This document shows, piece after piece, positions 7,717 to 18,078 of a DNA stretch of 64,000 nucleotides. Made by a program: the position numbers and the translations under genes. A model generated the notes under the pieces. That model did not search any database and was not told the origin of the DNA. It worked only from the letters and a program-made list of their open reading frames with translations. Origin of the DNA: Steroidobacter denitrificans. GTDB taxonomy: Bacteria; Pseudomonadota; Gammaproteobacteria; Steroidobacterales; Steroidobacteraceae. Every line of letters starts with the position of its first letter. Within the stretch, counting starts at the first letter, position 1. Where the stretch lies: NCBI RefSeq assembly GCF_001579945.1, contig NZ_CP011971.1, positions 2,568,001 to 2,632,000 on the forward strand, read 5' to 3'.

Positions 7717-8244
7717 ATGAACTTGGACGACTTATATTTGCAGAGGCTGGCGGCGCGCACGGGGGCGATACTGCTGGATCGCGACTGGCGGCTGGTCACG
7801 GCCGAATCCTGCACGGGCGGTTGGATCGCCAAGACGCTGACCGATGTTCCAGGCTGTTCGTCGTGGTATCTCGGCGGGGTGGTCACTTACAGCAATGCGT
7901 TGAAGCAGACCCTGCTGGGCGTACGGCCCTCGACCTTGGCGGTACACGGCGCTGTCAGCGAGGCCTGTGCGCGAGAAATGGCGCTCGGTGCACTGAAGAG
8001 TCTCGGCGGCCAGGTGGCAGTGGCCGTGACGGGCATCGCGGGACCGGGCGGAGGGCAGCCAGGCAAACCCGTGGGTACGGTCTGGTTCGGCTGGGCCTGG
8101 CAGGCTGACCGAAACGAAACCGGCCGAATCGAAACCGGTCGAACCCGAACCCATGTTGCGATGGAAACCTTCGCCGGCGATCGCGAGGCGGTACGCCGCA
8201 GCACAGTGGATCGGGCGCTGGCTGAACTTGCCAGACTCGCCTGA
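7717..8244 (+). CDS. pncC: Nicotinamide-nucleotide amidohydrolase (CinA C-terminal domain protein)
   Basis: A 175-residue stand-alone CinA C-terminal domain that deamidates NMN to NaMN in pyridine nucleotide recycling. The motifs TAESCTGG and GIAGPGGG are intact. The ATG at 7717 is preferred over a TTG at 7666 because the family begins close to it. Near the C-terminus, residues about 130-145 (RNETGRIETGRTRT) form a short internal repeat that looks like a repeat expansion inside the coding sequence. A minisatellite starts at its stop codon. It precedes recA, a classical gammaproteobacterial neighbourhood. Confidence 0.92.
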   Translation: MNLDDLYLQRLAARTGAILLDRDWRLVTAESCTGGWIAKTLTDVPGCSSWYLGGVVTYSNALKQTLLGVRPSTLAVHGAVSEACAREMALGALKSLGGQVAVAVTGIAGPGGGQPGKPVGTVWFGWAWQADRNETGRIETGRTRTHVAMETFAGDREAVRRSTVDRALAELARLA

Positions 8245-8322
8245 CTGATCCGGCTTGCCCGACCGACCTGCCCCGCCTGAGCCTCCTGACTCGTCTGACC
8301 GGCCTGACCTGCCTGACTCTTC
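8242..8322 (+). repeat. Degenerate 9-bp tandem repeat between pncC and the recA promoter
   Basis: Nine consecutive 9-base units of the type TGACCxGCC (for example TGACCGGCC, TGACCTGCC, TGACTCGTC) start exactly at the pncC stop codon. On the opposite strand they read as a three-residue periodic open frame (xQA/GQA units) that shows no other sign of being a gene. Similar CCTGA(C/T)-rich stretches follow csrA and mutS in this window. Confidence 0.6.
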
Positions 8323-8405
8323 GACTCGCCAGACCGGACGACCGGGAATCGGCGACCGGCCGGATCGGCGGTTTCACGGAACGGAGGGTGGATGTCCCCG
8401 AATAA

Positions 8406-8421
8406 CTGTGTAAACATACAG
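8406..8421 (+). promoter_or_regulatory. LexA box upstream of recA
   Basis: The 16-base sequence CTGTGTAAACATACAG matches the gammaproteobacterial SOS box CTGT-N8-ACAG exactly. It is centred about 117 nt before the recA ATG. A -10-like TAAAAT follows at 8453-8458. LexA repression of recA, and probably of the co-directional recX, is therefore expected. Confidence 0.85.
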
Positions 8422-8530
8422 ATATTCGAGTACACAAGCGCGCCGAGCCTTGTAAAATGTCAAGCCATTCCCGTCATTGCGGAAGTGGCGGCGACGCTTT
8501 CCCACCCTAGCTTTTCAAGGTCATTATCAA

Positions 8531-9586
<1,056 letters not shown>

Positions 9587-9599
9587 GCAGCGGACGGCA

Positions 9600-10223
9600 G
9601 TGTTTTCCTCGAGGATCGATCAGTCCACCGCGCAGCCGGCGGCAGCCGACCTGGAGCGAAGCATCGAGCACAGTGCGGTGCAGTTGTTGTCCCGTCGTGA
9701 ACATTCCATCCAGGAATTGCGCCTCAAGCTGGAGCGCAAGGGGTATGCATCCGAAGCCGTAGGGCGAGTCATCGACAGACTTAGCGCCCGGCGGCTGGTC
9801 TCCGACGAGCGCTTCGCCGCTGCCGTCATCCGCTATCGTGCCCAGCGCGGACAGGGGCCGGTGCGCATACGCGCCGAGTTGCGCCGCCAGGGTATTTCCG
9901 ATGCCGGAATCCGACAGGCTTTCGACCATGCCGGCCTGACGACTGATGAAGCGGTCCAGGACCCCGAGGCCGCCATCGACTGGGGCGCGCTGGCCGGCCG
10001 GGTACGTCGGCGCAAGTTCGGCGCAACGCTACCGCACGCACCGCAGGCGCGCGCAAAGCAGGCGCGTTTCCTTCAGTATCGCGGCTTCACGGCCGATCAG
10101 ATCCGTATCGCACTAGATGCCGACCCCACTCCCGACTTCGATTCCGATCTCGACTTCGACGCCGGGGCGAATGAGGATTCTGACGAGGATCCGGACTTGG
10201 ATACCGGAGCGGGCGATGGCTGA
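9600..10223 (+). CDS. recX: Regulatory protein RecX with an acidic repetitive C-terminal tail
   Basis: RecX binds and limits RecA filaments. Starting at GTG 9600 the protein has 207 residues. It shows the helical repeats of the family (LLSRREHSIQELRLKLERKG; RLVSDERFAAAVIRYR) and the C-terminal RFLQYRGFTADQIRIAL. An upstream GTG at 9525 would overlap recA by 62 nt and is less likely. After the last conserved helix there is a tail of about 35 residues made mostly of Asp, Glu, Gly, Ser and Pro in a DF/DS/DL pattern, which ordinary RecX proteins lack. Confidence 0.93.
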   Translation: MFSSRIDQSTAQPAAADLERSIEHSAVQLLSRREHSIQELRLKLERKGYASEAVGRVIDRLSARRLVSDERFAAAVIRYRAQRGQGPVRIRAELRRQGISDAGIRQAFDHAGLTTDEAVQDPEAAIDWGALAGRVRRRKFGATLPHAPQARAKQARFLQYRGFTADQIRIALDADPTPDFDSDLDFDAGANEDSDEDPDLDTGAGDG

Positions 10224-10299
10224 AATACGCCGACCTCAGCCTACAAGCAGTCCGCCGGCCGGAGATTCGGCCCGGACATTCAACTGGCGATGCACGCCA

Positions 10300-10355
10300 C
10301 CCATGGTTCCCATTGTCGTGCATTCCTCTTGATACACGACAACGAGAACCATGGG
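10300..10355. repeat. 21-bp near-perfect inverted repeat upstream of alaS
   Basis: Arms at 10300-10320 and 10335-10355 surround a 14-base loop. Two positions differ; on the minus strand both become G-U pairs, so a minus-strand RNA would form an uninterrupted 21-bp stem. It lies directly upstream of a TATAAT box (10372-10377) where a -35 element would sit. E. coli AlaRS is known to bind a palindrome at its own promoter, so an autoregulatory operator is one possible role; a repetitive extragenic palindrome is another. Confidence 0.65.
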
Positions 10356-10371
10356 CGGTACCCGACACCTC

Positions 10372-10377
10372 TATAAT
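10372..10377 (+). promoter_or_regulatory. Putative -10 box of alaS
   Basis: The hexamer TATAAT lies 131 nt before the alaS ATG. No good -35 sequence stands 17 nt upstream; that position is occupied by the right arm of the inverted repeat at 10300-10355. This suggests either an activator-dependent promoter or control by whatever binds the palindrome. Confidence 0.4.
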
Positions 10378-10508
10378 GGCGCGGACATCACCACCTCCGG
10401 AAGCATGGTTTGCGCGCGTGCAGGAACGCTCCCGGGGCCGAAACCGGATCGGGCTGATTGCCGATACTCACGAGACAGCCACTCTCAAAGATAGTCGATG
10501 ATTCTCTT

Positions 10509-13154
10509 ATGACGACTGCACCGCGCCTGTCCAGCGCCGACCTTCGCACCTTGTTTCTGAGGTTTTTCCGTGAACGCGGTCACCAGATCGTGCCGTCCAG
10601 CTCACTGGTGCCGGGGAACGATCCAACCTTGCTGTTCACGAATGCGGGCATGGTTCAGTTCAAGGATGTGTTCCTGGGCCAGGACCAGCGCCATTACAGC
10701 CGGGCAGCCAGCGCCCAGCGCTGCGTGCGCGCCGGCGGCAAACATAACGACTTAGAGAACGTCGGCTACACGGCGCGGCACCATACCTTCTTTGAGATGC
10801 TCGGCAATTTCAGCTTCGGCGATTATTTCAAGCGCGACGCGATCCGCTTCGCCTGGGACTTCGTGACCGGCAGCCAATGGCTGGGCATCGATCCACGGCG
10901 CCTGATGGTGACCGTCTATCACACCGACGAGGAAGCCTACGCGGTGTGGCACCAGGAAATAGGGCTGCCGGCCGAACGGATCGTACGCATCGGCGACAAG
11001 CCGGACGGCGGATCGGACAATTTCTGGCAAATGGGCGAAACCGGCCCCTGCGGACCGTGCAGCGAGATTTTCTACGATCACGGCGCAGATATTCCCGGGG
11101 GACCGCCAGGCTCGCCCGAGGAGGACGGCGACCGCTGGATCGAGATCTGGAATCTGGTGTTCATGCAGTTCGACCGCTCGGCTCAGGGCGAGCTGACGCC
11201 CCTGCCGCAACCCTCCGTCGACACCGGCATGGGCCTGGAACGCACTGCCGCGGTCATGCAAGGCGTGCACTCCAACTACGAAATCGATCTATTCGTCAAT
11301 TTGATCCAGGCCGCCGCGCAGGCAACGAACAGCGACGCGCTGGATTCGAGTTCATTGCGGGTCATCGCCGATCATATCCGCGCCTGCGCGTTCTTGATCG
11401 CCGACGGGGTGTACCCCTCCAACGAAGGACGGGGCTACGTCCTGCGCAGAATCATTCGCCGCGCGGTGCGCCATGGCTACAAGCTGGGGCAGACGCAGCC
11501 GTTCTTTTATTCGCTGGTCGGTGCGCTGGAGCGGGAAATGGGCGCGGCCTATCCCGAATTGGCGGCGCAGCGCGCGCATATCGAGCGGGTATTGCGCCAG
11601 GAGGAGGAACGTTTCGCCGAAACCCTGTCCCAAGGCATGGGACTGCTGGAGGAGGCGATCGCCGCCTTGCAAGGCAAGGAGATCCCCGGCGAGACCGTGT
11701 TCCGTCTATACGACACCTATGGCTTTCCCGTCGACCTGACGGCGGATATCGCCCGCGAACGCGGCCTGGGCATCGATGAGGCCGGCTTCGAGGCGGCCAT
11801 GCAGGCGCAGCGCGAACGCGGACGCGCTGCCAGCCGCTTCGGCGTGGATCTGCGCGCCGGCGTCGTGCTCCAGGAACAGACGCGGTTTGGCGGCTACGAC
11901 GATCTGGCGGGCACCGGCACGGTGCTGACCCTGTTACGCGGTACGCAACGGGTGGACACATTGGAGCCGGGCGAGGAAGGCCAGGTCGTGCTGGACCGCA
12001 CGCCTTTTTATGCGGAAAGCGGCGGCCAGGTCGCAGATACAGGCGTACTGACCGGAGTCGGTGGCGTGACACGGTTCGAGGTGGTGGATACTCGTAAGAT
12101 CGGCCAGGCCTTCGCGCATATCGGCCGTCTGACGGGCGGTCCGCTCCATGTAGGCGAACCGCTGATGGCGCAGGTGGATGAGATGCGCCGGCAGGCCATC
12201 ATGCTCAATCACTCGGCGACGCACCTGCTGCACGCCGCCCTGCGCAAGGTGCTGGGCACGCATGTGACCCAGAAGGGCTCCCTGGTCGCAGCGGACCGGC
12301 TGCGTTTCGATTTCTCGCATCCGGCAGCCGTGACGCCGCTGGAGCTTCGGGAGATCGAAACCCTGGTGAATGCACAGATTCGTGCCAATTTACCTGCGCG
12401 GACCCGATTGATGCCCTATGACGAGGCGATCGCCTGCGGCGCCATGGCCCTATTCGGCGAAAAATACGAGGACGAGGTCCGCGTGCTGAATTTCGGCGAA
12501 TTTTCGACCGAATTGTGTGGCGGTACGCACGTGGAGCGTACCGGCGACATCGGCTTGTTCAAGATCGTGAACGAAGGGGGCGTGGCCTCCGGCATCCGGC
12601 GCATCGAGGCACTCACGGGACAGAAGGCGCTGGACTGGGCCAATGCAGCCGAACAAACCTTGCAGACGCTGGCCACCCTGGTGAAAGGCGGTCGCGAGGA
12701 CGTGGAAGACAAGCTGCGCCAGCTGATCGAGCGTGGCCGCCGGCTGGAGAAGGAGATTGCCAGCCTCAAATCGAAGCTCGCCGGCGGCCAAGGCGGTAGT
12801 TTGGCCGACAAGGCAATCGAAATCGCGGGCCTCAAAGTAGTGGCGGCGCAGGTGGATGGTGCGGATGCGCGAGCCTTGCGGGAAGCCGTCGACCAGCTCA
12901 AGAGCAAGCTAGGATCGGCCGTCATCGTCCTGGGATCCGTTGGCGACGACAAAGTCGTCCTGATCGCCGGCGTCACCGCGGACCGCACCGCCGTACTGAA
13001 AGCCGGCGAACTGGTGAACATGGTGGCGCAACAGGTGGGCGGCAAAGGCGGGGGACGGGCGGATATGGCGCAGGCCGGCGGCAACGACCCGGCTAAACTC
13101 GGCGAAGCCCTGGCCTCCGTAGTGCCCTGGGTGACGAGGAAGCTGGCGGGCTGA
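10509..13154 (+). CDS. alaS: Alanyl-tRNA synthetase
   Basis: An 881-residue class II synthetase that charges tRNA-Ala. The N-terminal catalytic domain begins [20 protein letters not shown]. The editing domain holds the zinc ligands HSATH (about residues 570-575) and CGGTH. A coiled-coil oligomerisation segment and the C-Ala domain ending in [15 protein letters not shown] close the protein. The ATG at 10509 starts at the family position; the longer open frame lacks support. It precedes csrA, the usual gammaproteobacterial order. Confidence 0.99.
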   Translation: MTTAPRLSSADLRTLFLRFFRERGHQIVPSSSLVPGNDPTLLFTNAGMVQFKDVFLGQDQRHYSRAASAQRCVRAGGKHNDLENVGYTARHHTFFEMLGNFSFGDYFKRDAIRFAWDFVTGSQWLGIDPRRLMVTVYHTDEEAYAVWHQEIGLPAERIVRIGDKPDGGSDNFWQMGETGPCGPCSEIFYDHGADIPGGPPGSPEEDGDRWIEIWNLVFMQFDRSAQGELTPLPQPSVDTGMGLERTAAVMQGVHSNYEIDLFVNLIQAAAQATNSDALDSSSLRVIADHIRACAFLIADGVYPSNEGRGYVLRRIIRRAVRHGYKLGQTQPFFYSLVGALEREMGAAYPELAAQRAHIERVLRQEEERFAETLSQGMGLLEEAIAALQGKEIPGETVFRLYDTYGFPVDLTADIARERGLGIDEAGFEAAMQAQRERGRAASRFGVDLRAGVVLQEQTRFGGYDDLAGTGTVLTLLRGTQRVDTLEPGEEGQVVLDRTPFYAESGGQVADTGVLTGVGGVTRFEVVDTRKIGQAFAHIGRLTGGPLHVGEPLMAQVDEMRRQAIMLNHSATHLLHAALRKVLGTHVTQKGSLVAADRLRFDFSHPAAVTPLELREIETLVNAQIRANLPARTRLMPYDEAIACGAMALFGEKYEDEVRVLNFGEFSTELCGGTHVERTGDIGLFKIVNEGGVASGIRRIEALTGQKALDWANAAEQTLQTLATLVKGGREDVEDKLRQLIERGRRLEKEIASLKSKLAGGQGGSLADKAIEIAGLKVVAAQVDGADARALREAVDQLKSKLGSAVIVLGSVGDDKVVLIAGVTADRTAVLKAGELVNMVAQQVGGKGGGRADMAQAGGNDPAKLGEALASVVPWVTRKLAG

Positions 13155-13541
13155 GCATGGCCGGCTCGCGACAATCGGAATTCCCGGCGCTCGTCAGCGC
13201 TGAAATCACGTCGATATTTCGACGACCGGACGGCTGAATTTCCGAGTCTTGAATCCTATCATGGAAGATAGAGCAATAAGGGAAATCCCTGATGATCTAT
13301 ACTGAAAATAGAGAGTCTTTCTGGAGATCGTTCTGGAAGGGTGCGGTGGGCTGCTAAAAAATATATTCTGTTTTGTGTGAGGGTGATTTTGAGGGATGTC
13401 TCGATCCCGGAGTTTGGACCACTAACCTACATTCGATTCGGATGACTGGACGATTCGCACAAGCACACTGGGAGGCTGGCAGCGATTCTGCAGCCGGCGA
13501 GCTTGTAGCCGATTCGTTCAGTTACCAGCAAGGAGCGAAAC
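13155..13541. other. alaS-csrA intergenic region
   Basis: About 390 bases with no supported gene. The part 13290-13420 is clearly more A+T rich than its surroundings and probably contains the csrA promoter(s), but no single pair of boxes stands out. A strong AGGAG at 13531-13535 serves csrA and contains the GGA core recognised by CsrA itself, which would allow autoregulation. Confidence 0.45.
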
Positions 13542-13754
13542 ATGTTGATTCTGACAAGGCGCGTCGGTGAGACCGTGATGATAGGAAACGACATCACTGT
13601 GACCGTCCTAGGCGTCAAGGGCAATCAGGTGCGTATCGGCGTGAACGCACCCAAGGAAGTTGCGGTTCATCGCGAAGAAATCTATGAACGCATCAAGCGG
13701 GAAGAGCAGTCCACGGATGATGAACGGCATGAGGTGGACGGCATAGAGCCCTGA
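13542..13754 (+). CDS. csrA: Carbon storage regulator CsrA/RsmA
   Basis: A 70-residue RNA-binding dimer that binds GGA motifs in mRNA leaders and controls translation and stability. The conserved [15 protein letters not shown] start and the [18 protein letters not shown]-contact region are intact. Its C-terminus is about nine residues longer than E. coli CsrA and acidic. AGGAG stands six bases before the ATG. It lies between alaS and tRNA-Ser, as in many gammaproteobacteria. Confidence 0.98.
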   Translation: MLILTRRVGETVMIGNDITVTVLGVKGNQVRIGVNAPKEVAVHREEIYERIKREEQSTDDERHEVDGIEP

Positions 13755-13799
13755 GCCTGCCCCGGATGGGCGCGGGCCGCCTACGATGAGGATGACGCT

Positions 13800-13925
13800 C
13801 CTGAGTCGACACCCTGACCGGCATCCTTCACCCGGCTCGCTCCCCGACTGATGCTCCAGAGCGATGATCCTGATCGATACCCCATGATTTATCACCCTGA
13901 TCGACGATCCTGACTTGTCGACTTG
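13800..13925 (+). repeat. CCTGA(C/T)C-rich low-complexity stretch downstream of csrA
   Basis: The sequence contains repeated CCTGACCGG, CCTGATCGA, CCCTGATCGACGATCCTGAC elements at irregular 15-30 base intervals. It has no coding potential that I can support. It resembles the stretches after pncC (8242-8322) and after mutS (54536-54600). Confidence 0.35.
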
Positions 13926-14013
13926 CTTTGCTCCTTTACGTTCGCATGCATGGCCAGTATTCTTGCCGGCCTTCGCGGACCGCCAAGCGGTCCGGCAGGT
14001 GAAATCAAGCACC

Positions 14014-14104
14014 GGAGAGATGGCCGAGCGGTCGAAGGCGCGCCCCTGCTAAGGGCGTATGGGTCAAAAGCCCATCGAGGGTTCGAATCCCTCTCTCTCC
14101 GCCA
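14014..14104 (+). tRNA. tRNA-Ser (anticodon GCT)
   Basis: The sequence folds into a class II tRNA: acceptor stem GGAGAGA paired with TCTCTCC, anticodon loop CTGCTAA with GCT at 14048-14050, a long variable arm, the T-loop GGTTCGAATCC, and an encoded CCA end (14102-14104). It reads AGC/AGU serine codons. It follows csrA, the usual gammaproteobacterial position. Confidence 0.97.
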
Positions 14105-14206
14105 CCCCTCCCGAGGTGCCGGGCCGGGAAACCGGGAAACCTGGGTAAGCGAGACACTGAACGATCGCCGATTGAGCACCCTTTGCAGGCATCGTCGCAG
14201 GCATCG

Positions 14207-15298
14207 TCAAAGCGACCGCCCAAGACTTCGGCCCGAAGCTCCGGATAACATCGCGTGAATCTCGCCGGCGATCGCTAAGGCGATCGATTCCGGCGTATTT
14301 GCGCCGATATCCAAACCGATGGGACCATGCAGGCGTCCAACGAGCATCGCCGCCTCGGCGCCTAACTCGTTCAACAGCCGTTCACGACGAGCTACAGGAC
14401 CCAACACACCGATATAAGCCGTCGAACTTCTTGCAAGCGCGCGCAAATAGGCGATATCGGAGATGAGATGATGGCTCATCACGACGGCTGCATCATAGGC
14501 GTTGGGATCGACGGCGGACGCCATGTCGAGCGCCGGCGACAACACCACCGAGGCATTCGGAAAGCGATCGGCGACGGCATACGCAGGCCGATGATCGACG
14601 ATGGTGACCTCCCATCCGAGGAGATCGGCGATCTGGACCAGAGGCAGAACATCCGGACCCGCCCCCAGGATCAGAATCCTCAGGCTCAGCGGCACGGGAA
14701 TCACCCGCAGCAACGCCCCTCCGGCATGCACTTCCCAAGTATTCGAGCGCGCGATCGGCAGCGTCTGTCGGTTCGCATATTCGACCGGGTCCTCTACAAT
14801 GATCTCGGCTTCGCCTTCGAGAGCCTGCAATGCTCGCCCGTCGGAACTCATCTGAAACCATTGCCCCAGCGGCAGCTGCGGGGCGGCTCGGATCACCACC
14901 GCAAATGCCGTTCGCATGCGCGCTACGCGTGCGGCTTCGATCGTGGCAAAAGGCCGATAGCCGCTATCGAGATGCAATGGCGTAAGCAGAATGGTCGTCG
15001 CGCCTTCACAACCCAGGCCGAGGCCCCAGATGAGATCGTCGGATGAACGTGTGTCGTAGGTCACCAACTCTGCTGTGCGCGATTCGAGTACGCGCTGCGC
15101 GCGTTCAAACAGATCGGTTTCCAGACACCCGCCGCTCAGAAGCCCTGCCGCTCTGCCCTCCGGCCCGATCAGCATATGCGCACCGGCCTTACGGTAGGTG
15201 GATCCCGATGTCTGTACGATCGTTGCCAGCACCAGCGGCTCGCCGCGATCCCGCGACTGCATGAAAAATGAATGCAAGTCAGCGTGATAGGCAATCAT
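14207..15298 (-). CDS. XdhC/CoxI family protein
   Basis: A 363-residue protein with an N-terminal XdhC/CoxI domain (GSTYRKAGAHMLIGPEG; GLLSGGCLE) and a C-terminal Rossmann domain (LRILILGAGPDVLPL around residues 208-222). Family members insert or protect sulfurated molybdenum cofactor for xanthine dehydrogenase or CO dehydrogenase type enzymes. No molybdenum hydroxylase gene is adjacent here, so the client enzyme is elsewhere. It is divergent from the acyl-CoA ligase at 15363. Confidence 0.85.
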   Translation of the reverse strand: MIAYHADLHSFFMQSRDRGEPLVLATIVQTSGSTYRKAGAHMLIGPEGRAAGLLSGGCLETDLFERAQRVLESRTAELVTYDTRSSDDLIWGLGLGCEGATTILLTPLHLDSGYRPFATIEAARVARMRTAFAVVIRAAPQLPLGQWFQMSSDGRALQALEGEAEIIVEDPVEYANRQTLPIARSNTWEVHAGGALLRVIPVPLSLRILILGAGPDVLPLVQIADLLGWEVTIVDHRPAYAVADRFPNASVVLSPALDMASAVDPNAYDAAVVMSHHLISDIAYLRALARSSTAYIGVLGPVARRERLLNELGAEAAMLVGRLHGPIGLDIGANTPESIALAIAGEIHAMLSGASGRSLGRSL

Positions 15299-15362
15299 GG
15301 CACTGCATCGGCCGTCCGGCCTCTATCCTGGTTTCCATGTTTTCGAGCGGAGCATGACCTTG

Positions 15363-16934
15363 ATGTTTTCACCTGAAAATGTCGTCACACGATATATTCT
15401 GGAGCGGCACGCCAGGACAACGCCCGATGCCGAGTTCATAAGATTCGAGGATGGATCGTGCTGGACTTATAGACAAGCGCTAGAAATCTCTTATGCCGCC
15501 GCCAACGTGCTGCGTCAGGCCGGACTGCGTCAAGACGACCGGATCGGTATTCTCTATGGAAACGGCCCGGAATTCATCCGCGCCTGGTGGGGAGCGGCGG
15601 CCCTCGGCGTCCAGGTCGTGCCGATCAATATCGGCTATCGGGGCCGTATGCTCGAACACCTGCTGCGATTGAGCCGTCTGGATGCCGTAGTAGGCGACCC
15701 GCAATTGATGGACGTCTTCAGCGGCATCACGGAGCCGGGACTGGTGCCTGAACGCAAATTCACCGCGAACGATCTGTTGTCAACCGATATCACGGCGCCG
15801 GCCTTACAGCGTCCGATCGAAACCTGGGATATCGCCTTCTATCTGCTGACCTCCGGAACCACCGGTCCTTCCAAACTGGCCATCGTCACTTACCGCAATA
15901 TTCATGCCGGCGTCCTGTGCAGCGTACCGTTATCGAGAGGGTATGAGGATTGCGCGTTGATCGATATACCGCTGTTTCACGGCGGTGCGCTGCGCTTGGC
16001 CATGGGTGCTCTGTCATACGGGGCGCGTATGGCGATCCTGGCAAAGCCGCGTATGTCGACCTACTGGCAAACGGTGAAGGAAACCGGTGCAACACTGAGT
16101 TTCCTGGTGAGCACGATGGTGGACTTCGTACTGGCACAACCGGTGAGCAGAATCGAACGTGAACATTCGCTGCGAATTCTGGGGGCCAACCCGCTGCCGA
16201 GCGATCCGCAGGGCTTCATGGAGCGCTTCGGCGTCCAGGAACTGCTGGTGGCTTACGGCTCGACCGAAGCACCCGGCATGCTGCGGGCAGCCAGCGATGA
16301 TCCTCTGGCGCGCGGCTATTGTGGACGGGCGCGACCAGGGTATCACTACCGGATCGTGGATGAAAACGACATCGAGCGTCCCGCCGGTGAACCCGGCGAG
16401 TTGATCGTGCGCCATGACGAACCCTGGGTGATTTCGCCGGCTTATGTCGATAACCCGGCGGCAAGCGCCGCCGTATGGCGCAACGGCTGGTTTCATACCG
16501 GCGACCTGCTGCGCCGGGACGAAGCGGGACGCTTCTTCTACATCGATCGAGTCAAGGATTCGTTGCGGCGCCGTGGCGAGAATATTTCTTCGGCCGAGGT
16601 CGAGTATGAAGTCAAGGCCTTCCCCGGGATCACGGAAGCGGCCTGCGTCGCCTACCGCATGCCGAACACCACCGATGATGAGGTCAAGGTATGGATCGTG
16701 CCCGAGAAGGGGCAACACATCGACCACGAGGCGCTGCTTAAGTTTTGTGTGGAGCGCATGCCCTATTTCATGGTGCCGCGTTTTTTCGAGATGATCGATG
16801 AATTACCGAAGACGCCCAGCCAAAAAATCCTTAAATTCGACTTGCGCGAGCGTGGCAACAGTGCGCGAACCTGGGATCGGGAAGCACACGGCTTTCGGCT
16901 GACGCGAACCGGACTGAGCAAAACCAACGGCTGA
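15363..16934 (+). CDS. AMP-dependent acyl-CoA synthetase (CaiC/long-chain ligase like)
   Basis: A 523-residue member of the ANL superfamily that adenylates a carboxylic acid and forms its CoA thioester. Core motifs are present: TSGTTGPSK (A3), AYGSTEAPG (A5), GWFHTGDLL (A7), the hinge YIDRVKDSLRRRGENIS (A8), and the C-terminal PKTPSQKILK with the adenylation lysine (A10). The start chosen is the ATG at 15363, with GGAG ten bases upstream; an ATG nine bases earlier is possible. It stands alone between xdhC and the second oxidase locus. The substrate is unknown. Confidence 0.9.
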   Translation: MFSPENVVTRYILERHARTTPDAEFIRFEDGSCWTYRQALEISYAAANVLRQAGLRQDDRIGILYGNGPEFIRAWWGAAALGVQVVPINIGYRGRMLEHLLRLSRLDAVVGDPQLMDVFSGITEPGLVPERKFTANDLLSTDITAPALQRPIETWDIAFYLLTSGTTGPSKLAIVTYRNIHAGVLCSVPLSRGYEDCALIDIPLFHGGALRLAMGALSYGARMAILAKPRMSTYWQTVKETGATLSFLVSTMVDFVLAQPVSRIEREHSLRILGANPLPSDPQGFMERFGVQELLVAYGSTEAPGMLRAASDDPLARGYCGRARPGYHYRIVDENDIERPAGEPGELIVRHDEPWVISPAYVDNPAASAAVWRNGWFHTGDLLRRDEAGRFFYIDRVKDSLRRRGENISSAEVEYEVKAFPGITEAACVAYRMPNTTDDEVKVWIVPEKGQHIDHEALLKFCVERMPYFMVPRFFEMIDELPKTPSQKILKFDLRERGNSARTWDREAHGFRLTRTGLSKTNG

Positions 16935-17074
16935 GCGATGATTTCGGATCCTCCGTCCCGACCCCGGATCGAGCGATCCAACGAGGACGCCGATACCGCT
17001 GCGCCAGATTCAATGTAATTCCCCTGTAAGTACGTCCCGGGAGACTTCTCATATCGACCACATGAGGGCTCCCC

Positions 17075-18052
17075 GTGCCAACCCGTCTTCTGAAATGGCT
17101 TTTCGGCAGTCTCGCCAGCCTGATACTGGCTGTCGCCGCAGGCGCGCAGACACCGACCGACCCGGGACGTGTGCTGTTCGAACAGCTGTGTGTCGCGTGC
17201 CATAGCATAGGTGAAGGTGACCGTGTCGGCCCCGATCTGGCCGGCGTCACCCAGCGGCGCGATGAGGCATGGATCGGGCGGATGATTCGCGAGCCCGATG
17301 CCATGATCGCCGCGGGCGACCCGGTCGTCACCGCCCTGGTCAAACGCTTCAACGGCATCATCATGCCCAGGCTCGGGCTGGACGAAGCCCAGGCCGAGGC
17401 GCTCGTGGCTCACTTGCGGGCACTGGATGCCGGTGCCGCCATGACGACGCCGGCACTAGTCTACGACACGCCCGAACTGATGCCGTCGCAGGCGCTGGTG
17501 TGGCGCATGTTCCTGCTGATCGGCGCGCTGATTGCACTGGTCTTTGCGGCCGTCGCCTTCAGCACCAACCGTCCACGCGAGGTCAGCATTGCACGTGCCT
17601 ATGGTCTGCGCCGGGCACTGTTCCTGGCGGCACTGGCCGCGGCCATCGGCATACTTGCAACGACCTTGCCCAAAACGCCATACGCAGCCCATGGCAGTGC
17701 CGCGGTTGCCGACGTCGATCGCATCATCTATGTCGCCGGACGTCAGTTCGAGTTCATCTGGTCGGATGAGCCGATCGTCAGCGCTGCGGATATCGGCCGT
17801 GTACCGCGCCTGCATCAGCTGACGATCGATCCAGGCGCGACAGTGGAATTTCGCGTCACCAGTCTCGATGTCAACCATGGCTTCGGCTTGTACGGACCAC
17901 AGCGTCAGATCGTGGCACAGACCCAGGCCATGCCCGGCTATGTCAATCGCCTGCGGGTGCGGCTGGATGAGCCCGGCGAATATGCCGTGCTGTGCATCGA
18001 ATATTGCGCTGCTGCACATCACCGCATGCGTAACAGCTTGATCGTGCGGTGA
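17075..18052 (+). CDS. Cytochrome c-CuA subunit II fusion (NorS/CoxB-like)
   Basis: A 325-residue protein with an unusual domain order. A signal peptide (to about residue 24) is followed by a class I cytochrome c domain with CVACH (Cys39, Cys42, His43) and a likely Met97 ligand (IIMPRL). Two membrane helices (about 141-162 and 180-197) and a CuA cupredoxin domain follow, with His268 (DVNHGF), Cys307, Glu309, Cys311, His315 and Met318. In most caa3 oxidases the cytochrome c is attached after CuA, not before it. The start is GTG with GAGGG nearby. It precedes subunit I by 26 nt and should be its electron-input subunit. Confidence 0.92.
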   Translation: MPTRLLKWLFGSLASLILAVAAGAQTPTDPGRVLFEQLCVACHSIGEGDRVGPDLAGVTQRRDEAWIGRMIREPDAMIAAGDPVVTALVKRFNGIIMPRLGLDEAQAEALVAHLRALDAGAAMTTPALVYDTPELMPSQALVWRMFLLIGALIALVFAAVAFSTNRPREVSIARAYGLRRALFLAALAAAIGILATTLPKTPYAAHGSAAVADVDRIIYVAGRQFEFIWSDEPIVSAADIGRVPRLHQLTIDPGATVEFRVTSLDVNHGFGLYGPQRQIVAQTQAMPGYVNRLRVRLDEPGEYAVLCIEYCAAAHHRMRNSLIVR

Positions 18053-18078
18053 ATGCCATGACACAGGAGACACAAATT

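Noticed and set aside
7887-8437. Minus-strand open frames rich in QAGQAG-type residues
   Set aside because: They arise from the 9-bp repeat and the antisense of pncC; no ribosome site and no family resemblance.
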